A DNA stretch of 34,606 bases. Origin: an uncultured bacterium. GTDB lineage: Bacteria > Bacillota_I > Bacilli_A > RF39 > UBA660. This document shows, one piece after another, positions 1 through 8,388 of the stretch (positions within the stretch are counted from its first letter, which is position 1; each line of letters begins with the position of its first letter). A model generated the notes under the pieces. It was not told the DNA's origin and ran no database searches. It saw nothing but the letters and a program-made list of their open reading frames with translations. The stretch lies in NCBI GenBank assembly GCA_949296605.1, contig CASFPB010000034.1, forward strand, positions 1-34,606, read 5' to 3'. The translations under genes and the position numbers were made by a program.

Positions 1-127
1 CGTTAACTGTTTTCATACCTATGAACCATGCATATGTTGATGCTGATAAAATTATTGCACATAGTGTACATCCAACAATTAACTTCTTTACACGCCGTTC
101 ATGTTTTTTGTTTCTTTTCATTCTCAC
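1..127 (-). CDS. SipW-type secreted protein, N-terminal fragment (cut by window edge)
   Basis: Only the first 42 codons are present; the gene runs off the left edge. The fragment has a basic start (RMKRNKKHERRVKK), one hydrophobic segment and then STYAWF, followed by a polar region. This is the layout of SipW-dependent signal peptides of TasA/camelysin-like proteins, in which a short aromatic motif follows the hydrophobic core. The sequence AAGGAGTG lies 6 bases before a GTG at 127, which favours that start; an in-frame ATG at 121 is the alternative. It is probably a secreted or surface protein that needs an ER-type signal peptidase for release. The rest of the protein, and so its family, cannot be seen. 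A 9-bp inverted repeat lies 36 bp upstream. Confidence 0.6.
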   Translation of the reverse strand, partial: MRMKRNKKHERRVKKLIVGCTLCAIILSASTYAWFIGMKTVN

Positions 128-504
128 TACACACTCCTTTTTACTACGGCTTTTCATAAAATCAAATTTTAATAAATAAAATTTGGTAATAACAATTATA
201 TAAAATAAAAAATCATATTTGCTTTATTTATTGGCGCCATTAAGTAAAACTGCAAATAAAATAAAATAATATAATATATAATTGCAAAAAATATGAATTA
301 TAAAAAGCACCAGATGCAGGTACAATATAAAACAAATAAGTGTATTATTAAAAGAGTTATCACAAGCAACTTATTTAATATTTCATATTATATATGCACT
401 AAAATAATCACACCCTACACTATGATATTTTTTATAATACAAATGTATTATATAATTACAAAAATGAAAAGTCAATATTTATGTCGAATTTTGAAAGATT
501 AAAA
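128..504. other. AT-rich intergenic region without a convincing gene
   Basis: This stretch lies between the left-edge gene and the tRNA terminator. It is almost pure A/T with several TATAAT-like strings, for example around 195-200, that could serve the minus-strand gene. An open frame of 69 codons at 293-502 has no ribosome binding site and a composition typical of random AT-rich DNA, so it is not called. Confidence 0.5.
163..185. repeat. 9-bp inverted repeat upstream of the left-edge gene
   Basis: CAAATTTTA and TAAAATTTG are separated by 5 bases, 36 bp before the start of the SipW-type gene. It could be an operator, but in DNA this AT-rich such repeats also arise by chance. Confidence 0.3.
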
Positions 505-541
505 ACATTAAAAAACTAAGCATCAATAACAATGCTTAGTT
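505..541 (-). terminator. Intrinsic terminator of the tRNA operon
   Basis: A perfect 9-bp stem (ACTAAGCAT / ATGCTTAGT, 515-523 and 532-540) with an 8-nt loop is followed on the minus strand by a run of T. It lies just after tRNA-Pro. Confidence 0.85.
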
Positions 542-552
542 AATAATTAAAA

Positions 553-629
553 TGGTCGAGAAGACAGGATTTGAACCTGCAACCCCATGGTCCCAAACCA
601 TGTGCACTACCAAATTGTGCTACTTCTCG
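553..629 (-). tRNA. tRNA-Pro(TGG)
   Basis: A full cloverleaf is visible on the minus strand. The acceptor stem is CGAGAAG / CTTCTCG, the anticodon stem is CATGG/CCATG with loop TTTGGGA (anticodon TGG), and the T arm contains GGTTCAAATCC. The discriminator A and the CCA end are encoded. It is downstream of tRNA-Arg with a 12-bp gap, and both share one promoter and one terminator. Confidence 0.95.
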
Positions 630-641
630 AAAACAATTAAA

Positions 642-718
642 TGGTACGCCCAAAGGGATTCGAACCCCCAACCTCTAGATCCGTAGTCTAGCGCTCTATC
701 CAGTTGAGCTATGGGCGC
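642..718 (-). tRNA. tRNA-Arg(ACG)
   Basis: The acceptor stem is GCGCCCA / TGGGCGT with one G-T pair at its end. The anticodon stem is CTAGA/TCTAG with loop CTACGGA, giving anticodon ACG. The T arm contains GGTTCGAATCC and CCA is encoded. A34 would be read as inosine after TadA editing, as is usual for this tRNA. Confidence 0.95.
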
Positions 719-737
719 AAATTCCCAATGCACTAAC

Positions 738-766
738 ATTATATTATAAAGAATCAGAAAAATCAA
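738..766 (-). promoter_or_regulatory. Sigma-A promoter for the tRNA-Arg/tRNA-Pro operon
   Basis: TTGATT (761-766) and TATAAT (738-743) on the minus strand are separated by 17 bp. The predicted start near 731 is about 13 nt before tRNA-Arg. Confidence 0.75.
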
Positions 767-837
767 CCACATTTTGTTTTTTATACCTTATTTTTATACT
801 TTTTATAAAATTTTAATAAAAAATACAAATAAAATTC

Positions 838-1440
838 TTACAACATCACTACATTTTTAATTTTTCCCTTTATTATATCCAACTTTATAATATCAACATC
901 ATTTTCCAAATCATCAATTATAACATTGTCGTTAAATGTAAGAATTAATCTATCATCCAAATTATATCCACTGTTTAAATATTTTGTCAAATAACATAAT
1001 ATTGCTCTTTTATGAGTAAATACAACAATGTTTTTATTATAATTGTTTTTAATAATTTTATTTATAACTAATTCCATTCTATTTTGTGTTTCATTAATAG
1101 ATTCTCCATCTTTAAATTTAAAATCATAATTTCTTTCTTGCATAAACCTAAGCATTTTTATATTTCTATTTTCTAGTTTTCCTATCTTAGAATCATTTAA
1201 AAAAGAATTAATATTAATAGTCAAATTTTTATAACTAGAAAAATATTTAGCTGTTGCCAATGCTGAAGAATAATTTGAAGAATATATAACATCAGCATCA
1301 ATTTTTTTTATTAATTTAACTGCTGCCTTTTCCCCTTCAATTGACAATGGCCTAGACACTCTTTTCTCTTCAACATTTTCAAAGCTTTCATATTTAATGT
1401 TATCTAAAACTAAATTATTACTTATTAAGTACAAAACCAT
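838..1440 (-). CDS. Degenerate histidine-phosphatase-fold protein
   Basis: The 200-residue product has the layout of the phosphoglycerate-mutase/histidine phosphatase superfamily: a first strand (MVLYLI), PLSIEGEKAA, VIYSSNYSSALATA, DGESINETQNR and IVVFTHKRA. The family's RHG motif, which carries the phospho-accepting His, is replaced here by SNN at residues 7-9. The Arg of the usual S-S-x-x-x-R-A motif is Ser 59. The second His (143) and the GES glutamate remain. Loss of the nucleophile and both phosphate-binding arginines predicts no phosphatase or mutase activity, so it may be a binding or regulatory protein. The frame stays open up to 1563, but the family normally starts right before this first strand, and GGAAAG lies 10 bases upstream of the ATG at 1440. 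It is divergent from the SipW-type gene at 1622. Confidence 0.75.
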   Translation of the reverse strand: MVLYLISNNLVLDNIKYESFENVEEKRVSRPLSIEGEKAAVKLIKKIDADVIYSSNYSSALATAKYFSSYKNLTININSFLNDSKIGKLENRNIKMLRFMQERNYDFKFKDGESINETQNRMELVINKIIKNNYNKNIVVFTHKRAILCYLTKYLNSGYNLDDRLILTFNDNVIIDDLENDVDIIKLDIIKGKIKNVVML

Positions 1441-1462
1441 ATAATCACTACTTTCCAATAAA

Positions 1463-1491
1463 ATTATACCATGAATTTCATAAAAGTAAGC
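1463..1491 (-). promoter_or_regulatory. Extended -10 promoter of the histidine-phosphatase-like gene
   Basis: TGGTATAAT on the minus strand is an extended -10 element (hexamer at 1463-1468); a weak -35 (GCTTAC) lies 17 bp further upstream. The predicted transcript would begin very near the ribosome binding site, so the exact start is uncertain. Confidence 0.45.
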
Positions 1492-1567
1492 ATTAAAGTG
1501 TGTAAAAATAGCAAAAATATTTCCTTTACACATTTTACACTTTAATTGTTTATCTTTACACATTTAA

Positions 1568-1596
1568 TTGACTATAATATGTAAAGATTTTATAAT
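1568..1596 (+). promoter_or_regulatory. Strong sigma-A promoter of the SipW-type gene
   Basis: TTGACT (1568-1573), 17 bp, TATAAT (1591-1596). The predicted start near 1603 lies downstream of any start codon before 1622, which fixes the gene start at the ATG at 1622. Confidence 0.8.
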
Positions 1597-1621
1597 AAAT
1601 ATAGAAAAGAGGGATAATATA

Positions 1622-2245
1622 ATGAAAAAGAAGATGAAAATTTTATTATTATTACTATCTATAAGTGTAACACTAGGCTTAATGAGCAATACTTATTCTA
1701 GATATGTAGCAGATACAACTGGAAATGTTGAACTAAGTTTAGCAAAATGGCAAATATTAATAAATGATAATGATATAACAAATAATACTACATCTACTAT
1801 TAATATTACTCCTATTTTAGAAAACAATGAAAATATTAAAGAAAATACAATTGCTCCAACATCAAAGGGATATTTTGATATTAATATAGATCCCACAAAT
1901 GTAGGTATTTCATTCTTATATACAATTGATTTAAAAGTTTTAAATGAAAATTTCCCAGATTTACTTATTACAAAATATGCAATAATAAATGATAACAATG
2001 AAGAAAATCCAGAAATTTCAACTATTAATATTACAGAAAATAAAATAACTAATGCTTTATATTTTGACAATGAAAATACAGCATATACTTTTAACCCATT
2101 TACAATAAGAGTATATTTTGAATGGTTTGAAGGAGAAACGGAACAAATGAATGATGAAGCAGATACAAAAGTAGGTATTGAAGCAGCACAAAATGATACA
2201 AACTTACAAATACAAGCATCTATATCATTTGAACAAATTATATAA
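1622..2245 (+). CDS. SipW-type secreted protein (TasA/camelysin-like)
   Basis: The protein has 207 residues. A basic start (MKKKMK) and a hydrophobic core (ILLLLLSISVTLGLM) lead to SNTYSRYVADTTG, a SipW-type cleavage region. The mature part is a beta-rich, Asn/Thr-rich domain with APTSKGYFDINIDPT and an acidic patch (EWFEGETEQMNDEADT), as in surface or fibre proteins of the TasA/camelysin group. No membrane anchor or sorting signal follows, so it is probably secreted or assembled outside the cell. Translation starts at 1622 behind AGAGGG with 8-nt spacing, and the promoter at 1568 rules out the longer frame. It is monocistronic with its own terminator. The subfamily and its role (matrix fibre, adhesin) are inferred from the architecture only. 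Confidence 0.75.
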   Translation: MKKKMKILLLLLSISVTLGLMSNTYSRYVADTTGNVELSLAKWQILINDNDITNNTTSTINITPILENNENIKENTIAPTSKGYFDINIDPTNVGISFLYTIDLKVLNENFPDLLITKYAIINDNNEENPEISTINITENKITNALYFDNENTAYTFNPFTIRVYFEWFEGETEQMNDEADTKVGIEAAQNDTNLQIQASISFEQII

Positions 2246-2252
2246 CTATTAA

Positions 2253-2290
2253 TAAAAAATGTAGGTTTTAAAAATTACCTACATTTTTTT
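2253..2290 (+). terminator. Intrinsic terminator of the SipW-type gene
   Basis: AATGTAGGT (2258-2266) pairs with ACCTACATT (2277-2285) around a 10-nt loop and is followed by a run of T. The stem is flanked by A and T runs, so it could also stop minus-strand transcription. Confidence 0.85.
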
Positions 2291-2640
2291 AAAAATAAAG
2301 AAAATGTTACAATTATTAAACAAGAAAAAAGCTTAAAATTAAAAACAATTACAATATGAAGTAAATATTATTCAAACTATTCAATATGAAAAGAAATAAT
2401 GTATTAGAAAGTAGTTATTATAAATTGTTAAAAACAAAAAATATTTTAAATAAATATATACTATGATTAAAAAAAATTTAAAACAGTTGACCCCATATAA
2501 ATGCAAAAATTTATAATCACTTCATTTTAAATACAATCATGTTATAAGCTCTAAAATTAATTAATACATTTTTAATTTATTATTTCTGCTGATACACATA
2601 AATAAAAAATTACTTTTTTAAAACAACAATATTGATAAAA
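2291..2640. other. AT-rich intergenic region, nothing recognised
   Basis: About 350 bp lie between two terminators. There is no open frame with a ribosome binding site, no tRNA-like fold and no obvious repeat. The only less AT-rich island is around 2485-2495 and has no partner structure. Confidence 0.5.
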
Positions 2641-2672
2641 TAAAAAATGTATATAAATAAAACTTATATACA
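2641..2672 (-). terminator. Intrinsic terminator of the surface-protein operon
   Basis: TGTATATAA (2648-2656) and TTATATACA (2664-2672) form a 9-bp AU-rich stem with a 7-nt loop, followed on the minus strand by a T-rich tract. It lies 21 bp after the last gene of the 8259-2694 operon. Confidence 0.65.
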
Positions 2673-2693
2673 CTAAAGACTCACAAAATATTA

Positions 2694-3239
2694 TTAAATT
2701 AAATCTTCATCATAATCTTCATCATTACCATATTTGATTTCAACAACTAAAGCATAAATTTCATATATAAATATTAAAAAGCAAGGAACCAAAACTATAA
2801 ATAAGAAACCCCATTGAGATTCAACAATTGATAAAAATGATCCAACTTTATTATATATTTTAACTGGTTTACCAGCAATAAATTCTTTTGAATATCCTTC
2901 ACCATTTTCAAAAGCGATTGATTCTTCATCTAAATATATATCTCCAACATTTCCAATTTCTAATATAGGAGTCCCATTACTATCTATTTTATAACAAAAT
3001 AATGTATCACCTAAACTAATATTATCTAATTTAACTGATTCTACAATAACTAAATCACCTTTAGTATACTCTTCTCTACTTACATCTTCATTTATAATAA
3101 TTAAAGACTTATCCCCAAACTGAGTAACATTATATTTATTATAATTCAATAATAATAATGTCATACATAAAGCAAAAGAAAAATACAAAATAGCAATTAT
3201 AGAAATTATAATTCGCTTTACAATTTTTAATGTTTTCAT
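2694..3239 (-). CDS. Signal peptidase I (SipW/S26B type) homologue without catalytic residues
   Basis: The product has 181 residues. A transmembrane segment at about 8-31 is followed by an extracytoplasmic domain with YTKGDLVIVE (matching the TGDLVIVKK region just after the active-site Ser in SipW) and NISLGDTLFCY. Then comes IAGKPVKIYNKVGSFLSIVE, which matches the conserved GKV..iP..G region, and a second membrane segment (GFLFIVLVPCFLIFIYEIYAL). The overall layout is that of ER-type signal peptidases. However, the L-S-G-S-M-x-P motif carrying the nucleophile is IINEDVSRE here, and the T-H-R motif carrying the catalytic His reads TPILEI. The lone Ser at 54 lies one residue off the expected position. 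It is likely an inactive pseudo-peptidase. As the last gene of an operon of SipW-type substrates, it may guide, retain or assemble those proteins. RBS: GTAGGT close to the ATG. Confidence 0.75.
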   Translation of the reverse strand: MKTLKIVKRIIISIIAILYFSFALCMTLLLLNYNKYNVTQFGDKSLIIINEDVSREEYTKGDLVIVESVKLDNISLGDTLFCYKIDSNGTPILEIGNVGDIYLDEESIAFENGEGYSKEFIAGKPVKIYNKVGSFLSIVESQWGFLFIVLVPCFLIFIYEIYALVVEIKYGNDEDYDEDLI

Positions 3240-3290
3240 ACTACTAACCTACTTTCATTATTTTAATATTATCACACAAATTAATTAATT

Positions 3291-4151
3291 TCAATTACAA
3301 TCAACATTATCAACAATAAAATCATCAATACTATAACTCTTGTCTTTATTAACAATAAAAAAATCATTATTTAAATTATCCATAGCATTAACTTTAACAA
3401 CTACCTCATTAATATAACCACCTTCATCACTTTTAAAAGATTCATAATAATTACTATAAAGTCTTAAATTATTACTATCCCAGGATATTTTAAAACAAGT
3501 GTCATTACTACTATTATTAGTAATTATTAAATTAGAATTATATTTATTTACTTGATAATTAAATACATAATCATTATTACTTACATCTATTTTATGTAAT
3601 TTAAAAGTCCCTGACAATACTTGTTTATATGGTTCACTACTAGTTACAGTTATATATACTTCTAAATCAGTATTAATAGAATCAACAACAGTAAAAAATT
3701 GTTCTGATGTAGAAGAAGAATTAACCCATTCATAACCGTTTAATTCACAGTTTACTTTATCATATTCACTAACATCAACATTATCACTAGAATTATTTAC
3801 ACAAAAATCACTACTTGACAAAACACCATTATATTCATTACTATTTGTGTCATTTAAATAACATGTATCCCCAGTATTAGTTGTACAAAGAATATTATAT
3901 TTAATATCGTTAGTTGTAATGTTATTATCAATAAAATTATTTAAAGTAAAATAAACCTTATTTCCATCCCATTGATTATCAATATTAGTTTTACCACTAG
4001 AATCAAGTTTGTCGCTAGAAAAATAAAAACCTTTAGTACTTAAATAATAATTCCAAGCTCTTTTATAAGCATACTTAGCAAACGAAGAAGTAAAAAAACA
4101 AATCAAAATAATTACTGCAATTAGTAATATAATTATATATTTTTTTTTCAT
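3291..4151 (-). CDS. SipW-type secreted protein
   Basis: The 286-residue protein has an N-terminal hydrophobic segment (residues 4-22) followed by SSFAKYAYKRAWNYYLSTKG, a SipW-type leader region. After this come FYFSSDKLD, WDGNKVYFTLNN and several Cys residues (in NILCTTN, DTCYLND, DFCVNN, NCELNG and near the C-terminus) that could form disulfides outside the cell. The domain looks beta-rich, with a tail of V/I strands. It belongs to the broad class of SipW-dependent proteins common in AT-rich Bacillota; no enzymatic motif is seen. The start ATG is 1 bp after the preceding stop, and its ribosome binding site (GAAGGAGTG) lies inside the end of the upstream gene, so the two are translationally linked. 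Confidence 0.7.
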   Translation of the reverse strand: MKKKYIIILLIAVIILICFFTSSFAKYAYKRAWNYYLSTKGFYFSSDKLDSSGKTNIDNQWDGNKVYFTLNNFIDNNITTNDIKYNILCTTNTGDTCYLNDTNSNEYNGVLSSSDFCVNNSSDNVDVSEYDKVNCELNGYEWVNSSSTSEQFFTVVDSINTDLEVYITVTSSEPYKQVLSGTFKLHKIDVSNNDYVFNYQVNKYNSNLIITNNSSNDTCFKISWDSNNLRLYSNYYESFKSDEGGYINEVVVKVNAMDNLNNDFFIVNKDKSYSIDDFIVDNVDCN

Positions 4152-4152
4152 T

Positions 4153-4695
4153 TTACACTCCTTCTACACTTTGCCAACTATTAATTTCAACATTAATAAA
4201 ATCGGATAAATTCATGTATTCTAACCCATTATACTCACTTGGAAATACTAATTTTAAAATATAATTATCGTTAACACTATTAGAATTTTCCATTAATAAT
4301 ACATCGGTATTGCATACTAATTCATTATTAGCATTTCTACTAAATGATTCATTACAATCTAATATTAAATTTTCATCTGATCCATTTAATTTATACAATT
4401 CAATCTTTAAAGGTATAAAATGAAAAGTTTTTATACTTAACTGATAATTCAAAGAAACATCACTGCTTACTTTATCAGTGTTAGTTACAGAAAAACTATA
4501 TTCTTTGGTATCACCTGGCACTAAATCATCAATTTGTATTTCCATATTATCCAAAAAATTAGTTTCAAAAATAAATTTAGCTAACTTTTGATTAACATTT
4601 ATATTATTTTGTGAATTAAACGCTGAATAAGTTACACCAGAAGACAAAACTATAAAAAATATAATAAATAATGATATTAAAATTTTACGTTTCAC
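4153..4695 (-). CDS. TasA/camelysin-like secreted protein
   Basis: The 180-residue product has a signal region (residues 4-24) ending in SSGVTYSAFNS, followed by NQKLAKFIFE. It then has DDLVPGDTKEYSFSVTN and SSDVSLNYQLSIKT, which match the beta-sandwich pattern of TasA/camelysin-type fibre proteins, where P-G-x-x-x-x-x-x-F-x-V-x-N is typical. There is no C-terminal anchor. It starts at a GTG with GAGGTGAT 4-5 bases upstream. It lies 12 bp after the giant surface protein and 1 bp before the next gene. It is the best candidate for a fibre or accessory subunit that displays or links the large protein. Confidence 0.75.
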   Translation of the reverse strand: MKRKILISLFIIFFIVLSSGVTYSAFNSQNNINVNQKLAKFIFETNFLDNMEIQIDDLVPGDTKEYSFSVTNTDKVSSDVSLNYQLSIKTFHFIPLKIELYKLNGSDENLILDCNESFSRNANNELVCNTDVLLMENSNSVNDNYILKLVFPSEYNGLEYMNLSDFINVEINSWQSVEGV

Positions 4696-4707
4696 AGTAT
4701 CACCTCA

Positions 4708-7700
4708 TTAATATTTAACAATAAAAGTTTTTTCTACTGTATCTATTTTGGTATTTCCATCATACAAATCAAAAACAAATTTATAACCGCCATATTCAAA
4801 ATCATTAATAAGCAAATCAATTACATTACTTTCATTTAAAATGTCAAATAAATTATAAGTTGTATCATTAAATAATGTTAACTTATTATCAAAATAATTT
4901 TGTAAATCAACTAATATATAGTTTTGATCATATGCTGTTAATTTTTCTTTTTTATATAAACTTAATTTAATATTAGGATTAAGCAAGTTACCTTGATAAC
5001 TAACATTTACTTTTAAATTACTATCATTTGAATTAATTGAGCTAGGCACTGATACATCAATAAAACCATTTAAAACACTATTATTATTAAATTCATAAAC
5101 TAATTCATTACTTATATTTTCAAAATAAATATTATCATTAGAAATATAACTAAATACTATCATCTTATAATTTTTATTTATTAATTGATTACTAGAATTA
5201 CTAATTTCCATTAATAATGATTTAGAAGTATTTATTAAAGAACCTGATATTGGAATTTTAACAATATTAGAACTATCAAAACTGTATACAACGCCATCCA
5301 TAGAAAATCTAATAGCACTTAATAAATTTTTATCTACCAAATTTCCATCTTCATCAACAAACTTTATCCCAATTCCCATTTTTTTAGTTTCAAACAAAGT
5401 ATTATTAAGAAGAAATCCATTAATATATTCTTCTTTAACACCAATATTTAAGTTAATATTATAGCAAGATTCAATAGATGGATTAATAATACCATTAAAA
5501 TCTGATGAAATAATAGGGCTAATACTATCATTAACATAAATATTAAACGTTCGTATAGTATCTTTTAATATAGGTATTAATATTTTATCATCATTTCTTA
5601 ATATTAAGCCCAAAGATATATTTTCAATGTTATTTTCAATATTAGTATTTTTAAAATCAACAATAATAGTAAATGAATCATCTATAATATTAGTATTATT
5701 TTCAACATAATTAATACTATTTACATTACCAACTTCTGTAAATAAAGAAAAATCATAAATTGCTTGAAACTCACAATTATTATCATTACAATTATTATCA
5801 TAATTATAGTTTTTACTTTCATCAACTGTATATTTATATACTTTATTTTCTTTATTATCAATTAATATTAAATTAGTTTTATCTGGTAAATATTCACTTG
5901 AAATCAAATAATGTTTATAATTATTATAAGTAATATTATCATTAAATTCAAAATTTACACTAACACTACTTTTATTAGTAATATTGATAATATCATTTGT
6001 AATAGATTGACCAGCATTTAAATCTATCATAGTATATCCATTATATTTGACAATATCAGAATTAATATAAATTATTTCATCAAAACTAGTTGTTACTTTT
6101 AAATAAATAATATTATTTTCATATTTATCAATTAAGACAGGATCAGTATATATATTCCACATTTCCTCAGATAACAAATTTAAATCATCTTCTGACAAAA
6201 TTTCATTAGATATGCAATATTCTACATTTTTAATTAAATCATAATCTTTAATTAAAACAGTAAAATCTACTTTCTCACCATAATAAAGTTCATTTAAATT
6301 ATTATTAAAATCACTATACTGATTATCATTAATACTTAATACAACACTATCACTCATATTATATTTAATTATATCAGAATTTAAGTAATATATATTATTA
6401 TCGCTATCAATAACTTTAGCATAAATAATATAACTTCCAGCTTCATTAATTTCAACAATATCATTATAACTTTGCCAATTAACATTAGCTAAATCATTTT
6501 GAGATAATACAACATTACTATTATCAATATAATAATATATTTCTTTAGCAGGATTTAAATCATCAATAACTTCAATATTAAAAGCGATAGGTTCTTCAAA
6601 TTCTAATTCTGAAATTTGATCAGACCATCCATCCCAAGTATAACTACTTAAATGAATATTTGCTATTTTGTCTACTGTTTTATCAAAATATAATCTAGGT
6701 AATAAGTAATCATAAACCCATAAATTATTTTCGTTATTGATTAAATCATCATCAGAAACATACTCATTAAAATAAAGATTATTTTTTAAAAAATCAGAAT
6801 TAGATAAATCATCAAATGTTGTTTGATATAAACTACCATTAATATTACCAGAATAATTAGAATAATTTATATAATACAAATTATTTGCATTTACTATACT
6901 TTTATTAATACTATTTATTAAATATTGATTATTAGAAGCATCAAAAGAGTTACTTATATCAACACTTTCAATATTACTTTCTATACTTCCAATTAATCCT
7001 CCGTTTACATTTGAATTAACTAGAGCATTATTATAACTGTTAGAAATTGATATATGTCCTCCGTTATTTGTGAATCCAACTAAGCCCCCAGAAATATATA
7101 AGCTATTTATATTTCCAGTATTATAAGAATTTATAATAGATAAACCATTAGCTCTAGATACTAAACCTCCACTTATTGCACTGCTATAAACTTTAGCTTT
7201 ATTAACACCATTTTGAATATAAACATTATTAGCAATACCAATAATACCACCACTAGTTGTATCATCATACTCTATATTTAAAGACAAATTACTTAACACT
7301 ATATTAGCAGTATCTAAAGAAGAATATAATATTTCAAAAGAATCTAAACTAGTTAAGTTAATTTCAAAATCACCATTAACAGGAATATTATTAATATAAA
7401 CTTCTCCAACGCCATCAATACTTACATTTCCAATTAATTTTTTAGATAAAATATATCCATCAACATTTGTATTATTTAAAGATACAACTTCAGTTTGAGA
7501 ATTATTATTGACATTTAATTCAATATTTTCTAATTCATCATTTATAGTTTTAACATTATTGTTATTATCATTTATAACATATCCAGATACAATAATATTT
7601 TTAATATTAGCATTAGATGCATTAGATGCTAATCCCCCAACAACACTTTTTCCATATATTAATACATTTTTCAAAAATAAATTTTCAACAGTTCCATTCA

Positions 7701-8259
7701 AATTATTAAAAAAACCAGTATTATCACTTTCATTATTGATATATAAACCATATATTGTATGATTATTACCATTTAATACACCATTGAAATTATCTAAAGT
7801 ATTAAAACTATTAATATTGCCAATTGAAGTATTATTAAAATCAGCATTATCATAAAGTTCATTAGTATAATCTTTAATATAATATTTTTTATTTTCATAT
7901 AAATATTCAAAAATATTGTTATTGTAATTAAAAATACCTGGGTTAATTATTATATCATTTGATAAATTAAAATAAGTATTTTCAAAATTAGTTTCTTTTA
8001 ACATAAGAGCCAAATAAGCAAGTTCACTCCCGTTAGAAATAATATATGGATCATCTACTTTTCCGCTTCCGCCGCCAAAGGAATTACTTACTGAACCATC
8101 CCATACTTGAATTTTAGGCATAGAATCATCAATATTATCATATTGTGCTAAAGAAGGAATAATAACACTTAAACTAAAGATTAAAACACATATAGCTAGC
8201 ACATAATAAAATTTATTTTTTTTAGTTATATTTTTGATCAAGTTCTTAAATTTAATCAT
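4708..8259 (-). CDS. Giant SipW-type surface protein with GLUG-like beta-helix and Ig-like repeats
   Basis: The protein has 1183 residues. A membrane segment at about 17-36 ends in PSLAQY, again a SipW-type leader. GGGSGKVDDPYIISNGSELAYLA (62-84, shown with its key G/D/P residues) is the usual opening of GLUG/beta-helix adhesins. Residues 165-435 hold GLUG-like repeats (GGLASNASNANIKNI, GGIIGIANNVYIQN, GGLVGFTNNGGHISISNSYN, GGLIGS). Two related Ig-like units occupy about 530-635 and 650-740, each with a 'YYYIDN/YCISNE...L..W..Y.D' core and ending in YLNSDIIKYN or YINSDIVKYN. The C-terminal 440 residues are beta-rich without a family I recognise. No LPxTG or C-terminal membrane anchor is present, so attachment must come from the N-terminus or partner proteins. 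It is the first gene of the operon and very rich in Asn. Confidence 0.75.
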   Translation of the reverse strand: MIKFKNLIKNITKKNKFYYVLAICVLIFSLSVIIPSLAQYDNIDDSMPKIQVWDGSVSNSFGGGSGKVDDPYIISNGSELAYLALMLKETNFENTYFNLSNDIIINPGIFNYNNNIFEYLYENKKYYIKDYTNELYDNADFNNTSIGNINSFNTLDNFNGVLNGNNHTIYGLYINNESDNTGFFNNLNGTVENLFLKNVLIYGKSVVGGLASNASNANIKNIIVSGYVINDNNNNVKTINDELENIELNVNNNSQTEVVSLNNTNVDGYILSKKLIGNVSIDGVGEVYINNIPVNGDFEINLTSLDSFEILYSSLDTANIVLSNLSLNIEYDDTTSGGIIGIANNVYIQNGVNKAKVYSSAISGGLVSRANGLSIINSYNTGNINSLYISGGLVGFTNNGGHISISNSYNNALVNSNVNGGLIGSIESNIESVDISNSFDASNNQYLINSINKSIVNANNLYYINYSNYSGNINGSLYQTTFDDLSNSDFLKNNLYFNEYVSDDDLINNENNLWVYDYLLPRLYFDKTVDKIANIHLSSYTWDGWSDQISELEFEEPIAFNIEVIDDLNPAKEIYYYIDNSNVVLSQNDLANVNWQSYNDIVEINEAGSYIIYAKVIDSDNNIYYLNSDIIKYNMSDSVVLSINDNQYSDFNNNLNELYYGEKVDFTVLIKDYDLIKNVEYCISNEILSEDDLNLLSEEMWNIYTDPVLIDKYENNIIYLKVTTSFDEIIYINSDIVKYNGYTMIDLNAGQSITNDIINITNKSSVSVNFEFNDNITYNNYKHYLISSEYLPDKTNLILIDNKENKVYKYTVDESKNYNYDNNCNDNNCEFQAIYDFSLFTEVGNVNSINYVENNTNIIDDSFTIIVDFKNTNIENNIENISLGLILRNDDKILIPILKDTIRTFNIYVNDSISPIISSDFNGIINPSIESCYNINLNIGVKEEYINGFLLNNTLFETKKMGIGIKFVDEDGNLVDKNLLSAIRFSMDGVVYSFDSSNIVKIPISGSLINTSKSLLMEISNSSNQLINKNYKMIVFSYISNDNIYFENISNELVYEFNNNSVLNGFIDVSVPSSINSNDSNLKVNVSYQGNLLNPNIKLSLYKKEKLTAYDQNYILVDLQNYFDNKLTLFNDTTYNLFDILNESNVIDLLINDFEYGGYKFVFDLYDGNTKIDTVEKTFIVKY

Positions 8260-8299
8260 ATTTACCTTCCTTTATGCCATATCTTTATACTATAAAATA

Positions 8300-8308
8300 A
8301 GTATAACA
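8300..8308 (-). promoter_or_regulatory. Extended -10 promoter of the surface-protein operon
   Basis: TGTTATACT on the minus strand is an extended -10 element (TATACT at 8300-8305). No good -35 is visible. The predicted leader is about 34 nt, with AAGGAAGG as the ribosome binding site. Confidence 0.5.
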
Positions 8309-8340
8309 CAAAACGACATTTTTTGCACTTTTTATTTAAC

Positions 8341-8365
8341 AAAAAAAATAGTAAAAATTTTACTA
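8341..8365 (-). terminator. Intrinsic terminator of lysS
   Basis: The palindrome TAGTAAAAATTTTACTA (8349-8365) is followed on the minus strand by 8 T. It lies 24 bp after the lysS stop. The stem is AU-rich and so rather weak. Confidence 0.65.
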
Positions 8366-8388
8366 CTTTATAATAACGAAAATTAAAC

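Noticed and set aside
293-502. 69-codon open frame in the left intergenic region
   Set aside because: No ribosome binding site, composition of random AT-rich DNA and no recognisable motif.
2291-2640. Hidden small RNA in the gene-free stretch
   Set aside because: No promoter-terminator pair or stable hairpin apart from the terminators of the flanking genes.
4708-8259. Repeats in the giant surface gene as a CRISPR array or DNA repeat element
   Set aside because: The similarity is at protein level (GLUG-like and Ig-like units). There are no identical, evenly spaced DNA repeats with unique spacers.
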